49,876 nt of DNA from Ferrithrix thermotolerans DSM 19514 (GCA_945861025.1 CAMASN010000020.1:1-49876); one strand, 5' to 3'. Shown: positions 1-10,646, counted from the stretch's first letter. Translations and numbers: made by a program. The notes: generated by a model from the letters alone, not told the origin.

Positions 1-1091
1 TCGTCAACATCGATCCCCCGGCACCACTGGGCGAAGGTTGGCATACCGTCACCACACGCCTCAGCGGAATTTGTGGCAGCGACCTGAGCACCATCGAGGG
101 GCATGCCTCGACCTATTTCGACGACTGGGTGAGCTTTCCATTCACACCCGGACATGAAGTGCTCGGCAACCTAGCCGACGGCACACGCGTCGTGATCGAA
201 CCCGTTCTTGGCCACGCAGCTCGCGGCTTCCCGCTGCCATTCCCAGGCGCTGCACCCGGCGACGGCGACGACTATGCGCACCTCGCGCTGCCACCGCTTG
301 AGCCCGGCATCCAAACCGGTTTCTGCCACTCGACTGGCGGCGGATGGAGCACCTCGTTTCTTGCCCACGAGAGCCAGTTGCATCATGTGCCCAACGAGAT
401 GAGCGACGAGACAGCGGTGATGATCGAACCCGCAGCGGGCGGCATTCACAGCGCGCTGCTGTGTTGGCCCGCACTCGTTGGCGTCGAGAATCCGATTGTG
501 GCTGTGCTCGGCGCAGGCACGATGGGCTTGTGCGCGATCGCCGGGCTGCGTCGCTATGTGCCCGGCGTGAAGATTCTGGTCGGCGCCCGCTACCCGCATC
601 AGCAAGCGCTGGCACGCAGCCTTGGCGCCGACATCGTGGTGGCTCCCGACGAGTTGCAACGCGCCGTACGCCGCGAAGTGGGCTGCCATGTCGTTGGCGA
701 CTATCTCACCGGCGGCGTTCACGCCACCATCGATGCAGTGGGCAACAGCAAATCGATCGAGTCGTGCCTGCGCATCACCAAGCCTCGCGGCCGCGTGGTG
801 CTGATGGGTATGCCCAGCGAAGTCACTGTCGATCTCACCGGCCTCTGGCATCGCGAGACTCACATCGTTGGGTCGTATACCTATGGCACCGAGACCATGC
901 CCGACGGCTCGCGTCGGCGCACATTTGATTTGGCAATCGACACTGTTGCGGCCTGCGATATGGCCCGCATGGTGTCAGCCACCTACCCGCTCGACGATTA
1001 CGAAGACGCTATTGCTCACGCCGCCAGCGCTGGCCGCCGCGGCGCTGTGAAGGTCGTCTTCGATCTACGTTCTACGAAGGAGAAGCACTAA
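1..1091 (+). CDS. Zinc-dependent alcohol dehydrogenase family protein (5' end outside window)
   Basis: This is the C-terminal part of a medium-chain dehydrogenase. The frame is open from base 3, and translation from there gives the ICGSD motif holding the catalytic zinc cysteine at about bases 69-83, then PGHE (zinc histidine) at about 147-158. The start codon therefore lies upstream of the window, and the ATG/GTG codons near base 129 are internal. A Rossmann motif GAGTMG (about 508-525) binds NAD(P). The structural-zinc four-cysteine loop typical of class I alcohol dehydrogenases is not evident. Its TAA stop overlaps the next ATG (TAATG), so it is co-transcribed with the LarA-like gene. Substrate unknown; threonine or sorbitol dehydrogenase-like enzymes are the nearest family. 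Confidence 0.88.
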   Translation, partial: VNIDPPAPLGEGWHTVTTRLSGICGSDLSTIEGHASTYFDDWVSFPFTPGHEVLGNLADGTRVVIEPVLGHAARGFPLPFPGAAPGDGDDYAHLALPPLEPGIQTGFCHSTGGGWSTSFLAHESQLHHVPNEMSDETAVMIEPAAGGIHSALLCWPALVGVENPIVAVLGAGTMGLCAIAGLRRYVPGVKILVGARYPHQQALARSLGADIVVAPDELQRAVRREVGCHVVGDYLTGGVHATIDAVGNSKSIESCLRITKPRGRVVLMGMPSEVTVDLTGLWHRETHIVGSYTYGTETMPDGSRRRTFDLAIDTVAACDMARMVSATYPLDDYEDAIAHAASAGRRGAVKVVFDLRSTKEKH

Positions 1092-2677
1092 TGCCTCGTC
1101 CAGGATTTGTCCTCGAGGTTGATCGCAACACGCCGCCGATCATGTTCTGGCGTGGCGAAAACTTCAGCCTCGAAAAGTTGCCCGCCGGACGCAGTCGCGT
1201 CATCTACGCGCCCGAGCCAGAGAAGGCCCTCGACGACATCGATGGCGCTATCCGGCACGCGTTGCTGAATCCATACGACCACGACCCACTGCCCGCGTTG
1301 TTGTTCCCCGGTATGAAGTTGACCATTGCGTTCGACGATGTCAGCTTGCCGTTGCCCCCAATGCGTCGCCCCGATATTCGCCAACGCGTCATCGAAGCTG
1401 TGCTCGATCTTGCAGCCGATGCGGGCGTCGACGACGTGCACATCATCGCCGCGCTCGCACTGCACCGCCGCATGACCGAAGCCGAACTGCGCCATGCTGT
1501 CGGCGACCGCGTGTACGACGCCTTTGCTCCAAGAGGCCTGCTATACCAGCACGACGCCGAGGATCCCGAAGCACTTGAGTACATCGGCGCGACCCCACAG
1601 GGCGAAGACGTAGAGATCAACAAGCGCGCCGCCAACAGCGATTTGCTTGTGTATGTAAACATCAACCTCGTAGCGATGGACGGCGGCTGGAAGAGCACGG
1701 CTACCGGACTCAGCAGCTACAAGAGCCTGCAGCATCACCACAATCCAAAGACCATGGAAGCCAGCCACAGCTTCATGGATCAACACAAGAGCGAACTGCA
1801 CAAAAGCAACTGGCGCATGGGCAAAGTGCTTGTCGACAGCGGCGTCAAGGTCTTCCAAGTAGAGACCACGATGAACACCGACACCTTCCCGAAGCCATTC
1901 GATTTCTTGTCGAAGCGCGAGTGGGAGTGGAACGCCAAGGACCGCGCCACATTTGTTGGCGTGTCCGCAGCGCTCAAGCGCACACCCACGCGCATGGCGC
2001 GCAACATCTTCCACGGCATCGAGGCGCCGCATCAGATGACCAGCGTGCAGGCCGGCGAAGTGGGTGCCGTGCACAAGGTGACCACCGAGAACGTGTACCG
2101 CCAGCAACTCGTCGAGGTACAGGGCCAGACCGACATCCTCACGATGGGCATTCCCTACATCTGCCCATACAACGTGAACTCGATCATGAACCCGATCCTC
2201 GTGATGTGCATGGGCCTGGGCTACCTGTTCAACATGTACCGCGGTAAGCCGTTGGTGCGCGAGGGCGGCGTGGTCATCATGACCCACCCAACGCCGTGGG
2301 ATTTCAACCCGGTTCATCACCCGAGCTACATCGACTTCTTCGAGCAGGTGCTCGCCGAAACAACCGATCCACATGTGATGAGCCAGAAGTACGAGAAGTC
2401 GTTCGCCGAAGACGAGTGGTATAAACACCTGTACCGCACCGGCAACGCCTATCACGGCGTGCATCCGTTTTACATGTGGTACTGGGGCAGCCATGGCATG
2501 CAGCACTGCAGCCGAGTCATCATCGTGGGCGGCAACGTGAAGGCCGTGCGCCGACTCGGATTCACCCCCGCGTCCACCATGGACGACGCGTTCGAAATTG
2601 CATCCGACGTCGTTGGCAACACGCCCACCATCAGCCACATCCATGCGCCGCCGCTCATGGTTTGCGACGTGAAGTGA
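1091..2677 (+). CDS. LarA-like (lactate racemase N-terminal domain, DUF2088) protein
   Basis: A 528-residue protein resembling the nickel-dependent lactate racemase superfamily. Residues 77-140 carry the family's N-terminal pattern, with LALHRRMTEAELR around His125 (the GxHR-like site). GGWKS at 198-202 places Lys201 exactly 16 residues before His217, the spacing of the LarA lysine that binds the nickel-pincer cofactor and the histidine that ligates nickel (K184/H200 in Lactobacillus, from memory). The usual DxTRP motif is replaced by DDVSLP, so substrate specificity may differ. It is about 100 residues longer than typical LarA. It overlaps the upstream dehydrogenase by one base, which suggests a shared hydroxy-acid or alcohol pathway. 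No larB, larC or larE is present here. Confidence 0.72.
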   Translation: MPRPGFVLEVDRNTPPIMFWRGENFSLEKLPAGRSRVIYAPEPEKALDDIDGAIRHALLNPYDHDPLPALLFPGMKLTIAFDDVSLPLPPMRRPDIRQRVIEAVLDLAADAGVDDVHIIAALALHRRMTEAELRHAVGDRVYDAFAPRGLLYQHDAEDPEALEYIGATPQGEDVEINKRAANSDLLVYVNINLVAMDGGWKSTATGLSSYKSLQHHHNPKTMEASHSFMDQHKSELHKSNWRMGKVLVDSGVKVFQVETTMNTDTFPKPFDFLSKREWEWNAKDRATFVGVSAALKRTPTRMARNIFHGIEAPHQMTSVQAGEVGAVHKVTTENVYRQQLVEVQGQTDILTMGIPYICPYNVNSIMNPILVMCMGLGYLFNMYRGKPLVREGGVVIMTHPTPWDFNPVHHPSYIDFFEQVLAETTDPHVMSQKYEKSFAEDEWYKHLYRTGNAYHGVHPFYMWYWGSHGMQHCSRVIIVGGNVKAVRRLGFTPASTMDDAFEIASDVVGNTPTISHIHAPPLMVCDVK

Positions 2678-2687
2678 GATTGCAAAA

Positions 2688-3710
2688 ATGAGCAAGCGCG
2701 AAGACGCGATTCGCAATGTCACCGGGCTCAGGCGAGCCTCGCGCGCTGCCGGTGCGGTCGAGTCGCTCATTGTCAAAGCTGCAAAGCCGCTGTCATCAAA
2801 GGGCTTTCCGTATCGCAAGCCCAACGTGCCACGCGGCGTCGTGGTGCCACGCGAACCGTCTACTCTCGGCGCCAACTTTGACACCGACTGGGCGCGCAAG
2901 TACCCCGCCCGAGTCGGACGCGCGATTCTCACGCGAGGCCCGATGCGTTGGTTCACCAAAGCAATTGCTTCGCCAACGGTGAAAGGCGCCGATCGTCTCG
3001 AAGATTTGCGCGTGCTCGACAATCCGCCACCGTTGATCTTCACGCCAAACCATCACAGCCACCTCGATACTCCGCTGTCGATCTACGCAATCCCCGAGCC
3101 GTGGCGCAACAAGTTGGTCGTTGCAGCGGCCGCCGATTACTTCTTCACGTCGCGCGGCAAGGGCACAGCCGCAGCCTTGGTTCTCAATGCGTTGCCTATC
3201 GACCGAGAGGCCACCGGTCGCAAATCGGCTGATCAGATTCGCGACCTCATGGCCGACGGCTGGAGCCTGCTCATCTACCCAGAGGGCGGCCGCTCCCCCG
3301 ATGGCTGGGGCCAAGACTTCAAGGGTGGCGCAGCGTTCTTGTCGGCACGCACTGGTGCCGCCGTGGTGCCAATGTTCATCGACGGCTCAGGCCCCATCTA
3401 CGGCAAGGGAATGAAGCGCCCAAAGCCCGGCCGCACCACCGTTGTGTTCGGCAGCCCATTGCGCCCTGGGGCCGACGAGAACACCCGGCGGTTCAATGCC
3501 CGCATCGAATCAGCAGTCACGTTGTTGGGCGACGAAACGCTCACCGATTACTGGACAGCGCGACGCAACGCTGCCAACGGAAAGACCCCCCGTCTCACCG
3601 GCCCCGAGTACACCAGTTGGCGCCGCGAGTGGGCACTCAGCGAGCGCCGCGAACTCGGCGACGCGGGCCTGCGCCGTCGTCAGAAACGCCGTTGGCCAAA
3701 CATCGGATAG
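2688..3710 (+). CDS. 1-acyl-sn-glycerol-3-phosphate acyltransferase-like (PlsC domain) protein
   Basis: A 340-residue member of the PlsC/LPLAT acyltransferase family, which transfers an acyl chain from acyl-CoA or acyl-ACP to a lysophospholipid at the inner membrane. The catalytic HX4D motif is in NHHSHLDTP (about residues 120-128). The substrate-binding EGGRS motif (in YPEGGRSPDG) lies near residue 200. An N-terminal stretch of about 90 residues precedes the core and is unlike short PlsC proteins. It starts 10 bases after the LarA-like stop and looks like the last gene of that operon. Whether it acts on glycerophospholipids or on a special lipid cannot be told from sequence. Confidence 0.82.
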   Translation: MSKREDAIRNVTGLRRASRAAGAVESLIVKAAKPLSSKGFPYRKPNVPRGVVVPREPSTLGANFDTDWARKYPARVGRAILTRGPMRWFTKAIASPTVKGADRLEDLRVLDNPPPLIFTPNHHSHLDTPLSIYAIPEPWRNKLVVAAAADYFFTSRGKGTAAALVLNALPIDREATGRKSADQIRDLMADGWSLLIYPEGGRSPDGWGQDFKGGAAFLSARTGAAVVPMFIDGSGPIYGKGMKRPKPGRTTVVFGSPLRPGADENTRRFNARIESAVTLLGDETLTDYWTARRNAANGKTPRLTGPEYTSWRREWALSERRELGDAGLRRRQKRRWPNIG

Positions 3711-3755
3711 GCAGGCCGAGTGCCGGATTCGCCTCGCGAGTGCATTTTCGTCTCG

Positions 3756-3839
3756 TGTGAGCCCCTCACAATCCCGCATGGGCGCGGTGTGAGACAGCAC
3801 CTGTCCCAAATCGCGCCCATGCAAGCAATGTGGGCGCGA
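3756..3839. terminator. Cluster of nested and overlapping palindromes between convergent genes
   Basis: The 157-base gap between two convergent genes holds several perfect inverted repeats. A 6-bp stem lies at 3756-3761/3765-3770. An 11-bp stem (GCATGGGCGCG) pairs 3776-3786 with 3812-3822 and encloses a 5-bp hairpin at 3793-3797/3801-3805. A 9-bp stem (TCGCGCCCA) pairs 3811-3819 with 3831-3839. The last stem reuses the right arm of the 11-bp stem, so the two cannot form together. No long T run follows. The placement suggests bidirectional termination; a REP-like element is the alternative. Confidence 0.5.
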
Positions 3840-3867
3840 GGCGCGGGCGGGTTGAGCGACTCGGGGA

Positions 3868-4461
3868 TTAGCCCGACTTCACCGGCAGGTTGATCGTGAG
3901 GCCCTTGTAGATGAGGTGGCTGACACCGTCGGTCCAACCGTTCACAGCGATGAGTGCCTTGACCGTGGTGCCATTACGCCCAGCGATCCGCGACAGTGTG
4001 TCGCCGTCGACAACTACGTAGGTTCCACCAATGGGGATGTTCGATGTCGTGGTGGTTGCGCTGGCGGGTGTGCCGGCAGCGACGATGGTGGCGCCCGGCG
4101 GAATCTTGATGCTGAAGCCTTGGTAGATGAGGTGGTTCACACCGTCGGTCCATTGGTTGTAATCGGCGATCGCTTGGGCACCAATGCCGTACTTTTTGGC
4201 GATGCGAGACAGGTAGTCGCCATTCACAACGATGTACTCCTGCTCACCGGCAACCGAGCTCGACAGCGTGGTGGAGGTTTGGTTCACCACCGTGGTTGGC
4301 GGAACCGTGCTGGTAAGAATTGGAGCGACGGTCACATAGTCGGCCTGTGAAAGCTTGATCGTGGTGACTGACGCCGTGTTCGTGCCACCGGCGCTACCGC
4401 AAGCCGAAAGGCTTGTGGCGACAAGAGCGGTGATACCGGTGGCGATGAAACGTGACTTCAT
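3868..4461 (-). CDS. Secreted lipoprotein with two LysM domains
   Basis: A 197-residue predicted lipoprotein. The N-terminus MKSRFIATGITALVATSLSAC has a positively charged start, a hydrophobic core and a lipobox ending at Cys21. A threonine/serine-rich linker follows, then two LysM modules at about 75-122 and 145-193 (EYIVVNGDYLSRIAKKYG and TYVVVDGDTLSRIAGRNG), which bind peptidoglycan N-acetylglucosamine. There is no catalytic domain, so it may be a cell-wall anchoring or adaptor protein. I chose the ATG at 4461 because the longer reading frame would run into gltD and lacks a signal peptide. It lies 58 bases after gltD on the same strand; no functional link to glutamate synthesis is evident. 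Confidence 0.85.
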   Translation of the reverse strand: MKSRFIATGITALVATSLSACGSAGGTNTASVTTIKLSQADYVTVAPILTSTVPPTTVVNQTSTTLSSSVAGEQEYIVVNGDYLSRIAKKYGIGAQAIADYNQWTDGVNHLIYQGFSIKIPPGATIVAAGTPASATTTTSNIPIGGTYVVVDGDTLSRIAGRNGTTVKALIAVNGWTDGVSHLIYKGLTINLPVKSG

Positions 4462-4519
4462 GTGGGGGGAGCTTAGGTCTGCCAGACGGCGAACATGAGT
4501 CACCCCAACGAAGTCTCGA

Positions 4520-5971
4520 CTAGGCGAGCGGACGAGTAGAGGCAACAACCGGTGCTGGCAGGTTTGTCTCGCCAACGAGATAGCGATCGACGCTTGCCGC
4601 GCATGCGCGACCCTCGGCAATCGCCCACACGATAAGGCTCTGACCGCGACCCATATCGCCGGCGACGAAAACACTCGGAACGCTCGAGGCGAAGTCGTCG
4701 CTACGCCGCACGTTGCCACGCTCGTCGAGCGCGACACCGAGTTGCTCAAGCCATGAGCCCTTTTCGGGGCCAACAAAACCAAGTGCGAAGAAAACCAAAT
4801 CGGCGGGCAGTTCGCGATCGGTGCCCTCGATCTTCGTGAACCTTCCTGCGATCATCTCGACCTCGTGAATCAGCAGCGCACGCACGTTGCCGTGGTCGTC
4901 GCCGAGGAAGCGTTCGGTGTTCACGCTGAACACGCGCTCGCCGCCTTCTTCGTGAGCCGACGAGGTGCGCATGATGAGGCTCCACTGCGGCCATGGGTTC
5001 TCGCTGGCGCGCTCCGCCGGAGGCTGCGCCATAATCTCGAGCTGCGTGACCGATGCAGCGCCTTGGCGCAAGGCCGTGCCGAGGCAGTCGGCACCGGTGT
5101 CGCCACCGCCGATGATGACCACGTGCTTGCCAGCCGCATCGATGGACGAATCGGCCATGTCGCCCTGCTGCACGCGGTTGGCCAATGGCAGGTATTCCAT
5201 TGCCTGATAGATGCCAGCGAACTCGCGGCCAGGCACTGGAAGATCGCGCCATGCAGTGGCGCCACATGCCAAGACCACAGCATCGTTGGTAGCGAGCAAC
5301 ACATCGATATCGATGTTCTCGCCCACGACGGCGTTGGTACGAAACTCGGTGCCCTCTGCTTCCATCTGAGCAACGCGGCGATCGACATGATGCTTCTCGA
5401 GCTTGAACTCGGGGATGCCATAGCGCAAGAGGCCGCCGATGCGGTCGGCGCGCTCGAGCACCACAACGTCGTGACCTGCGCGGGTGAGTTGCTGAGCAGT
5501 TGCGAGTCCGGCGGGACCGGAGCCAATGACAACAACACGCTTACCAGTCTTCACCGAAGGCAACTGCGGGATGACCCAGCCTTCGCTCCACGCACGGTTG
5601 ATGATCTCAACCTCGACCTGCTTGATGGAGACCGCATCGGCGTTGATGCCGAGCACGCACGCCGACTCGCATGGAGCCGGGCACAGACGGCCGGTGAACT
5701 CGGGGAAGTTGTTCGTGGCATGCAAACGATCGATGGCGTCACGCCAATGGTCGCGGTACACCAGATCGTTCCAGTCGGGAATCAGGTTTCCGAGTGGGCA
5801 GCCATTGTTGCAAAACGGAATACCGCAGTCCATGCAGCGACCAGCCTGAGTGGTGACCTTGGCAATATCGAACGGCTCGTAGACCTCTTTCCAGTCGCGC
5901 AGACGCACCGGCACTGGGCGACGAGAAGGAGTATCGCGTTGCCATTTCAAAAACCCTGTGGCTTCACCCAT
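4520..5971 (-). CDS. gltD: Glutamate synthase (NADPH) small subunit
   Basis: Cytosolic subunit that takes electrons from NADPH through FAD and passes them to GltB for conversion of glutamine plus 2-oxoglutarate into two glutamates. The N-terminal cysteine-rich segment (CMDCGIPFCNNGCPLGN) and a second group around CPAPCESACVLG supply the iron-sulfur ligands. VVVIGSGPAGLA is the FAD-binding fold and VVIIGGGDTGADC the NADPH site. The length of 483 residues is typical. The ATG at 5971 overlaps the gltB stop as TGATG, pointing to translational coupling; GTG codons at 5974 and 5977 are less likely starts. Confidence 0.96.
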   Translation of the reverse strand: MGEATGFLKWQRDTPSRRPVPVRLRDWKEVYEPFDIAKVTTQAGRCMDCGIPFCNNGCPLGNLIPDWNDLVYRDHWRDAIDRLHATNNFPEFTGRLCPAPCESACVLGINADAVSIKQVEVEIINRAWSEGWVIPQLPSVKTGKRVVVIGSGPAGLATAQQLTRAGHDVVVLERADRIGGLLRYGIPEFKLEKHHVDRRVAQMEAEGTEFRTNAVVGENIDIDVLLATNDAVVLACGATAWRDLPVPGREFAGIYQAMEYLPLANRVQQGDMADSSIDAAGKHVVIIGGGDTGADCLGTALRQGAASVTQLEIMAQPPAERASENPWPQWSLIMRTSSAHEEGGERVFSVNTERFLGDDHGNVRALLIHEVEMIAGRFTKIEGTDRELPADLVFFALGFVGPEKGSWLEQLGVALDERGNVRRSDDFASSVPSVFVAGDMGRGQSLIVWAIAEGRACAASVDRYLVGETNLPAPVVASTRPLA

Positions 5972-8900
5972 CACACACTCTCCATCACTCGAGCATTGGT
6001 TTGTTCTTCGCTCAGACCAGCGGCCTGCGCCTCACGGATGACTGCGAGCACCCGCTTGTAGTCACGTGGCATCACCTTGCGGAACGAGCTGACTGCTTCG
6101 TCCCAGTTCTCAACGACCCGGGCGCCCACCGATGATCCGGTGAGATCGACATGCCGTTGCACGATGCTCGAAAGGAATGAAATGTCGTCGCTATCGAGTG
6201 GTTCGAGATCGACCATGTCGTAGTTCACCAACGCAGCGAACGTGTTCGACGGGTCGTACACGTAGGCGATGCCGCCGCTCATGCCGGCCGCAAAGTTGCG
6301 GCCCGTCGGACCAAGCACCAGCACCCGCCCACCGGTCATGTACTCGCAGCCGTGGTCGCCGATACCTTCGACAACCGCTGTAGCGCCCGAGTTGCGAACG
6401 CAGAAACGCTCGCCCACGACACCGCGCAAGAAGATCTCGCCGCCGGTGGCGCCGTAACCGATCACGTTGCCGGCAACGACGTTGTCTTCGGCCACGAATG
6501 TTGCTCGGCGATCAGGGTGCACAATGACGCGGCCCCCGCTGAGGCCCTTACCGACGTAGTCGTTGCCGTCGCCTTCAAGACGCATCTCGATACCGGCAGG
6601 CACAAACGCGCCGAAGCTCTGTCCGGCCGAACCACGGAAGTGAATCTTGATGGTGCCATCAGGTAGACCTGCACCACCCCACTTCTTGGTGATTGCGTTG
6701 CCGAGCATCGTGCCAACGGTGCGGTTCACGTTGCGAATCTGCATCTCGAACGCAACCGGCGTTGCGTTGTTGATGGCATCTTGTGACTGCGCCATCAGTT
6801 GCTGATCGAGGGCGATGTCGAGGCCGTGATCTTGCCCGACCGACTGGTGCATCGTCTGCCCATAGGGGTTCTGCGGTACAGCAAGGATCGGGCTGATATC
6901 GAGGCCCGAGTCCTTCCAGTGATCGACCGCCGCACGCGTATCGAGCATCTCGACATGGCCAATCATTTCGACCATCGTGGCGAAGCCGAGGCGGGCCATG
7001 AGTTCGCGAACCTCTTCAGCGATGTAGTGCATGAAGTTGACGACGAACTCGGGCTTACCGCTGAACCGAGCACGAAGCTCCGGGTTTTGCGTGGCAACGC
7101 CCACTGGGCACGTGTCGAGGTGACAAACACGCATCATCACGCAACCGCTGACCACCAAAGGAGCCGTTGCAAAACCAAACTCCTCAGCACCGAGCAATGC
7201 GGCAACAACCACGTCGCGACCGGTCTTGAGCTGACCATCGGTCTGCACCACAATGCGATCGCGCAGACCGTTGAGCAACAAGGTCTGCTGAGCCTCGGCG
7301 AGACCAAGTTCCCATGGTCCACCGGCATGCTTCAACGACGTAAGCGGTGATGCGCCTGTGCCGCCATCGTGACCACTGATGAGCACGACATCGGCCTTCG
7401 CCTTGCTCACGCCTGCCGCCACCGTGCCGACGCCCATTTCGGCGACGAGCTTCACATGCACACGGGCAAGCGGGTTGGCGTTCTTGAGGTCGTGGATCAA
7501 CTGCTTGAGATCTTCAATCGAGTAGATGTCGTGGTGAGGCGGCGGGCTGATGAGACCAACGCCCGGCGTGCTGTGACGCGTCTTGGCAATCCACGGATAC
7601 ACCTTGTGGCCGGGCAATTGTCCACCCTCACCAGGCTTCGCTCCCTGCGCCATTTTGATCTGCAGGTCGTCGGCGTTCACGAGGTACTCGCTGGTGACAC
7701 CAAAGCGGCCGCTGGCCACCTGCTTGATGCTGCTGCGGCGCTGCGGGTCGTGCAGACGGTCGCTGTCTTCGCCGCCTTCGCCGGTGTTGCTCTTCGCCCC
7801 GATGGAGTTCATTGCGATAGCCAACGTCTCGTGGGCCTCGGCGCTGATACTGCCATAGCTCATTGCACCCGTAGAGAAGCGTTTGACGATTTCGCTCACT
7901 GGCTCAACGTCATCGATCGAGATTGGCTCGCGGGTGCTGTTGTCGAAATCGAACAGGCCGCGCAAGGTGGCCAACTTCTTCGACTGGTCGTCGACCAGAG
8001 CGGTGTACTGCTTAAAGATGTCGTAACGCTTCGCCCGCGTGGCGTGCTGCAGCTTGAACACCGTCTCTGGGTTGAACAGATGCACTTCGCCTTCGCGACG
8101 CCACTGGTATTCGCCACCGAGTTCGAGCTTGCGGTGCGCCCGCCGTTCTGGGTTCGACGGATACGCATGAGCGTGGCGGGCAGCCACCCCGGTTGCGATG
8201 TGCTCGATGCCGATGCCGCCGAGACGACTGACTGTTCCGGTGAAGTACTGCTCAACGAGATCTTCACCCAGACCAATGGCTTCGAAGATCTGCGCGCCGG
8301 TGTACGACGCCACGGTGCTGACGCCCATCTTCGACATCACCTTCAACACGCCCTTACCACTGGCCTTAATGAAGTTCTTGAGGGCCTTGTGCGGATCCAT
8401 GCCGCCCAGCCCATTGAGGTCTTCGCGAATCATGTCTTCGATGGATTCGAACGCGAGGTATGGGTTGATTGCTCCGGCGCCGTAGCCCACCAGCAGTGCC
8501 ATGTGGTGCACTTCGCGGGCATCGCCACACTCAACAACGAGGCCGACCTGGGTGCGCTTCTTTTCACGAATGAGGTGGTGATGAACCGCTGCGGTAAGCA
8601 GCAACGATGGAATCGGTGCCAGCACTTCGTCGCTATTGCGATCGCTGAGCACGACGATGCGCGCACCGTCGTCGATGGCGTTGCTCACCTCTGAGCGAAT
8701 GGCATCGAGCGCTCCCGACAGAGCGAGTCCGCCACCGGCAACTTTGTACAGACCACTGATGGTCACAGCCTTGAGCTGAGGGTGCTGGTTGTCGTCGTTG
8801 ATGTGGATGATCTTGGCGAGTTCGTCGTTGTCGATCACAGGGAACGGCAACACCAACTGACGGCAGCTGTCTGGGCCGGGCGCAAGCAAGTTGTGCTCGG

Positions 8901-10521
8901 GACCAACCGTTGAGCCAACGGCGGTGACAACTTCTTCGCGAATCGCGTCGAGCGGCGGGTTGGTGACCTGCGCGAACAGTTGCTGAAAGTAATCGAACAA
9001 CAGCCGTGGCCGATCGCTGAGCGCAGCAATTGGTGTGTCTGAGCCCATCGAGCCGAGCGGCTCTGCGCCCGCCTTGGCCATTGGACCCACAATGATCTTG
9101 AGTTCTTCGTGCGTGTAACCAAATACCTGCTGGCGACGCAACACGCTGAAATGACTGAACTCGACATGCTCACGCGCTGGCAGATCGTTGAGCTCAACCA
9201 ATCCCTGATCGAGCCACTCTTGATACGGATGCTCGCTGGCCAGACCGCTCTTCACTTCGTCGTCGCTCACAATGCGACCCTGCGCTGTGTCGACGAGGAA
9301 CATGCGGCCAGGCTGCAAACGACCCTTCTTCACGATGCGCGCTGGGTCGATGTCGATGACGCCGCTCTCGCTCGCCATCACCACGAGATCGTCGTCGGTG
9401 ACCCAATAACGACCTGGGCGAAGCCCGTTGCGGTCGAGCACCGAACCGATCACTGTGCCATCGGTGAAGGCGACGTTGGCGGGGCCATCCCATGGCTCCA
9501 TCAACGACGAATGGAACCGATAAAACGCACGCCGCGCCGGGTCCATGTTGGTGTTGTTCTCCCACGCTTCGGGGATCATCATCAACATCGCGTGAGGCAG
9601 CGAGCGTCCAGCAAGGTGCAACAGTTCGAGCACTTCGTCGAAGCTCGCCGAGTCAGAACCACCGGGGGTGCAAATCGGGAAGGCGCGCTCGAGGCCGGGC
9701 AGCATGCCGCTGCTGAGCAACGCTTCACGCGTGCGCATCCAGTTGCGGTTGCCCTGCACTGTGTTGATCTCGCCGTTGTGAGCGATGTAGCGGTACGGGT
9801 GCGCCAACGCCCAACTTGGGAACGTGTTGGTGCTGAAGCGGCTGTGCACCAAGGCCAACGCGCTTTCGACGCGCTGGTCGCTCAGGTCGGTGAAGAACAC
9901 CGCAAGCTGCGGCGTGGTGAACATGCCCTTATAGATCATTGTCCGGCTCGACAGCGACGGGAAATACGTTCCCTGTTCGGCAGGAAGCTCGTGCTCGATG
10001 CGCTTGCGAGCAACGAAAAGCTTGCGATCAAGGTCGAGGCCACTGGATTTGTCGGTGTCGGCAACGAACAGCTGACGAATGATCGGCATCACTTGGCGGG
10101 CGCCTGCACCAAGGCACGACGGATCGACTGGCACAGAGCGCCAGCCGAGGGCGCGCAGACCCTCGTCGGCAAGCAGCGACTCAATCGATGCTGCAGCCTT
10201 GTCGGCATCGTTGGCATCGGCCGGCAAGAAAGCGAGGCCGGTTGCGTAGCTGCCAACCGCGGGCAGTTCGAAATCGACCACGGCGCGCAGAAACGCGTCG
10301 GGGATCTGGATCAAGATTCCGGCGCCGTCGCCCGTGTCAGCCTCAGCTCCGGTTGCGCCTCGATGCTCCATGTTGCACAGCGCGGCGATTCCCATCGAGA
10401 CGATGGCGCGGCTGGGCACACCTTTGATGTTGGCAACGAACGACACGCCGCAGGCGTCGTGTTCGAACCGTGGGTCATAGAGCCCATAGGGCGCAGGGTA
10501 ATTGTTGTGCATCGTCCACAT
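5971..10521 (-). CDS. gltB: Glutamate synthase large subunit
   Basis: A 1516-residue large subunit of GOGAT. The N-terminal glutaminase domain has its nucleophile in [10 protein letters not shown] (Cys about residue 24), which implies removal of a short propeptide as in other GltB proteins. The central domain, the FMN/2-oxoglutarate-binding synthase domain ([15 protein letters not shown], then [13 protein letters not shown] near the 3Fe-4S cluster) and the C-terminal beta-helix ([32 protein letters not shown]) are all present in order. Start is ATG at 10521 or ATG at 10512; the difference is three residues. It is the first gene of gltB-gltD with a recognisable promoter at 10584-10612. Confidence 0.97.
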   Translation of the reverse strand: MWTMHNNYPAPYGLYDPRFEHDACGVSFVANIKGVPSRAIVSMGIAALCNMEHRGATGAEADTGDGAGILIQIPDAFLRAVVDFELPAVGSYATGLAFLPADANDADKAAASIESLLADEGLRALGWRSVPVDPSCLGAGARQVMPIIRQLFVADTDKSSGLDLDRKLFVARKRIEHELPAEQGTYFPSLSSRTMIYKGMFTTPQLAVFFTDLSDQRVESALALVHSRFSTNTFPSWALAHPYRYIAHNGEINTVQGNRNWMRTREALLSSGMLPGLERAFPICTPGGSDSASFDEVLELLHLAGRSLPHAMLMMIPEAWENNTNMDPARRAFYRFHSSLMEPWDGPANVAFTDGTVIGSVLDRNGLRPGRYWVTDDDLVVMASESGVIDIDPARIVKKGRLQPGRMFLVDTAQGRIVSDDEVKSGLASEHPYQEWLDQGLVELNDLPAREHVEFSHFSVLRRQQVFGYTHEELKIIVGPMAKAGAEPLGSMGSDTPIAALSDRPRLLFDYFQQLFAQVTNPPLDAIREEVVTAVGSTVGPEHNLLAPGPDSCRQLVLPFPVIDNDELAKIIHINDDNQHPQLKAVTISGLYKVAGGGLALSGALDAIRSEVSNAIDDGARIVVLSDRNSDEVLAPIPSLLLTAAVHHHLIREKKRTQVGLVVECGDAREVHHMALLVGYGAGAINPYLAFESIEDMIREDLNGLGGMDPHKALKNFIKASGKGVLKVMSKMGVSTVASYTGAQIFEAIGLGEDLVEQYFTGTVSRLGGIGIEHIATGVAARHAHAYPSNPERRAHRKLELGGEYQWRREGEVHLFNPETVFKLQHATRAKRYDIFKQYTALVDDQSKKLATLRGLFDFDNSTREPISIDDVEPVSEIVKRFSTGAMSYGSISAEAHETLAIAMNSIGAKSNTGEGGEDSDRLHDPQRRSSIKQVASGRFGVTSEYLVNADDLQIKMAQGAKPGEGGQLPGHKVYPWIAKTRHSTPGVGLISPPPHHDIYSIEDLKQLIHDLKNANPLARVHVKLVAEMGVGTVAAGVSKAKADVVLISGHDGGTGASPLTSLKHAGGPWELGLAEAQQTLLLNGLRDRIVVQTDGQLKTGRDVVVAALLGAEEFGFATAPLVVSGCVMMRVCHLDTCPVGVATQNPELRARFSGKPEFVVNFMHYIAEEVRELMARLGFATMVEMIGHVEMLDTRAAVDHWKDSGLDISPILAVPQNPYGQTMHQSVGQDHGLDIALDQQLMAQSQDAINNATPVAFEMQIRNVNRTVGTMLGNAITKKWGGAGLPDGTIKIHFRGSAGQSFGAFVPAGIEMRLEGDGNDYVGKGLSGGRVIVHPDRRATFVAEDNVVAGNVIGYGATGGEIFLRGVVGERFCVRNSGATAVVEGIGDHGCEYMTGGRVLVLGPTGRNFAAGMSGGIAYVYDPSNTFAALVNYDMVDLEPLDSDDISFLSSIVQRHVDLTGSSVGARVVENWDEAVSSFRKVMPRDYKRVLAVIREAQAAGLSEEQTNARVMESV

Positions 10522-10583
10522 CCACTGAAGTCGGTTTGGCTTGGTGGACGCTCGGGACGACGCTGGCCCGAACGGTCTACGTC

Positions 10584-10612
10584 ATGCTACGGGAACGGCG
10601 CAGTTTCGACAA
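10584..10612 (-). promoter_or_regulatory. Candidate sigma-70-type promoter of gltBD
   Basis: Read on the minus strand, TTGTCG (10612-10607) and TAGCAT (10589-10584) are separated by exactly 17 bases, about 60 bases upstream of the gltB ATG. The remaining leader shows no obvious riboswitch. Confidence 0.45.
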
Positions 10613-10646
10613 TCAATTATTCGGCAACATGACTGTCGTCCACTCG

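Noticed and set aside
1541-3043. A 500-codon open frame antisense to the LarA-like gene
   Set aside because: Its translation is rich in His, Val and Arg with no family motif, and the plus-strand genes explain the region.
3868-4782. A longer 304-codon version of the LysM protein
   Set aside because: It would overlap gltD by more than 250 bases and lose the N-terminal lipoprotein signal.
4865-8694. Other long plus-strand frames over gltD and gltB
   Set aside because: Same compositional shadow effect; no motifs or ribosome binding sites.
9109-10632. A 507-codon open frame antisense to gltB
   Set aside because: It mirrors high third-position GC of gltB and has no recognisable domain; gltB is unambiguous.
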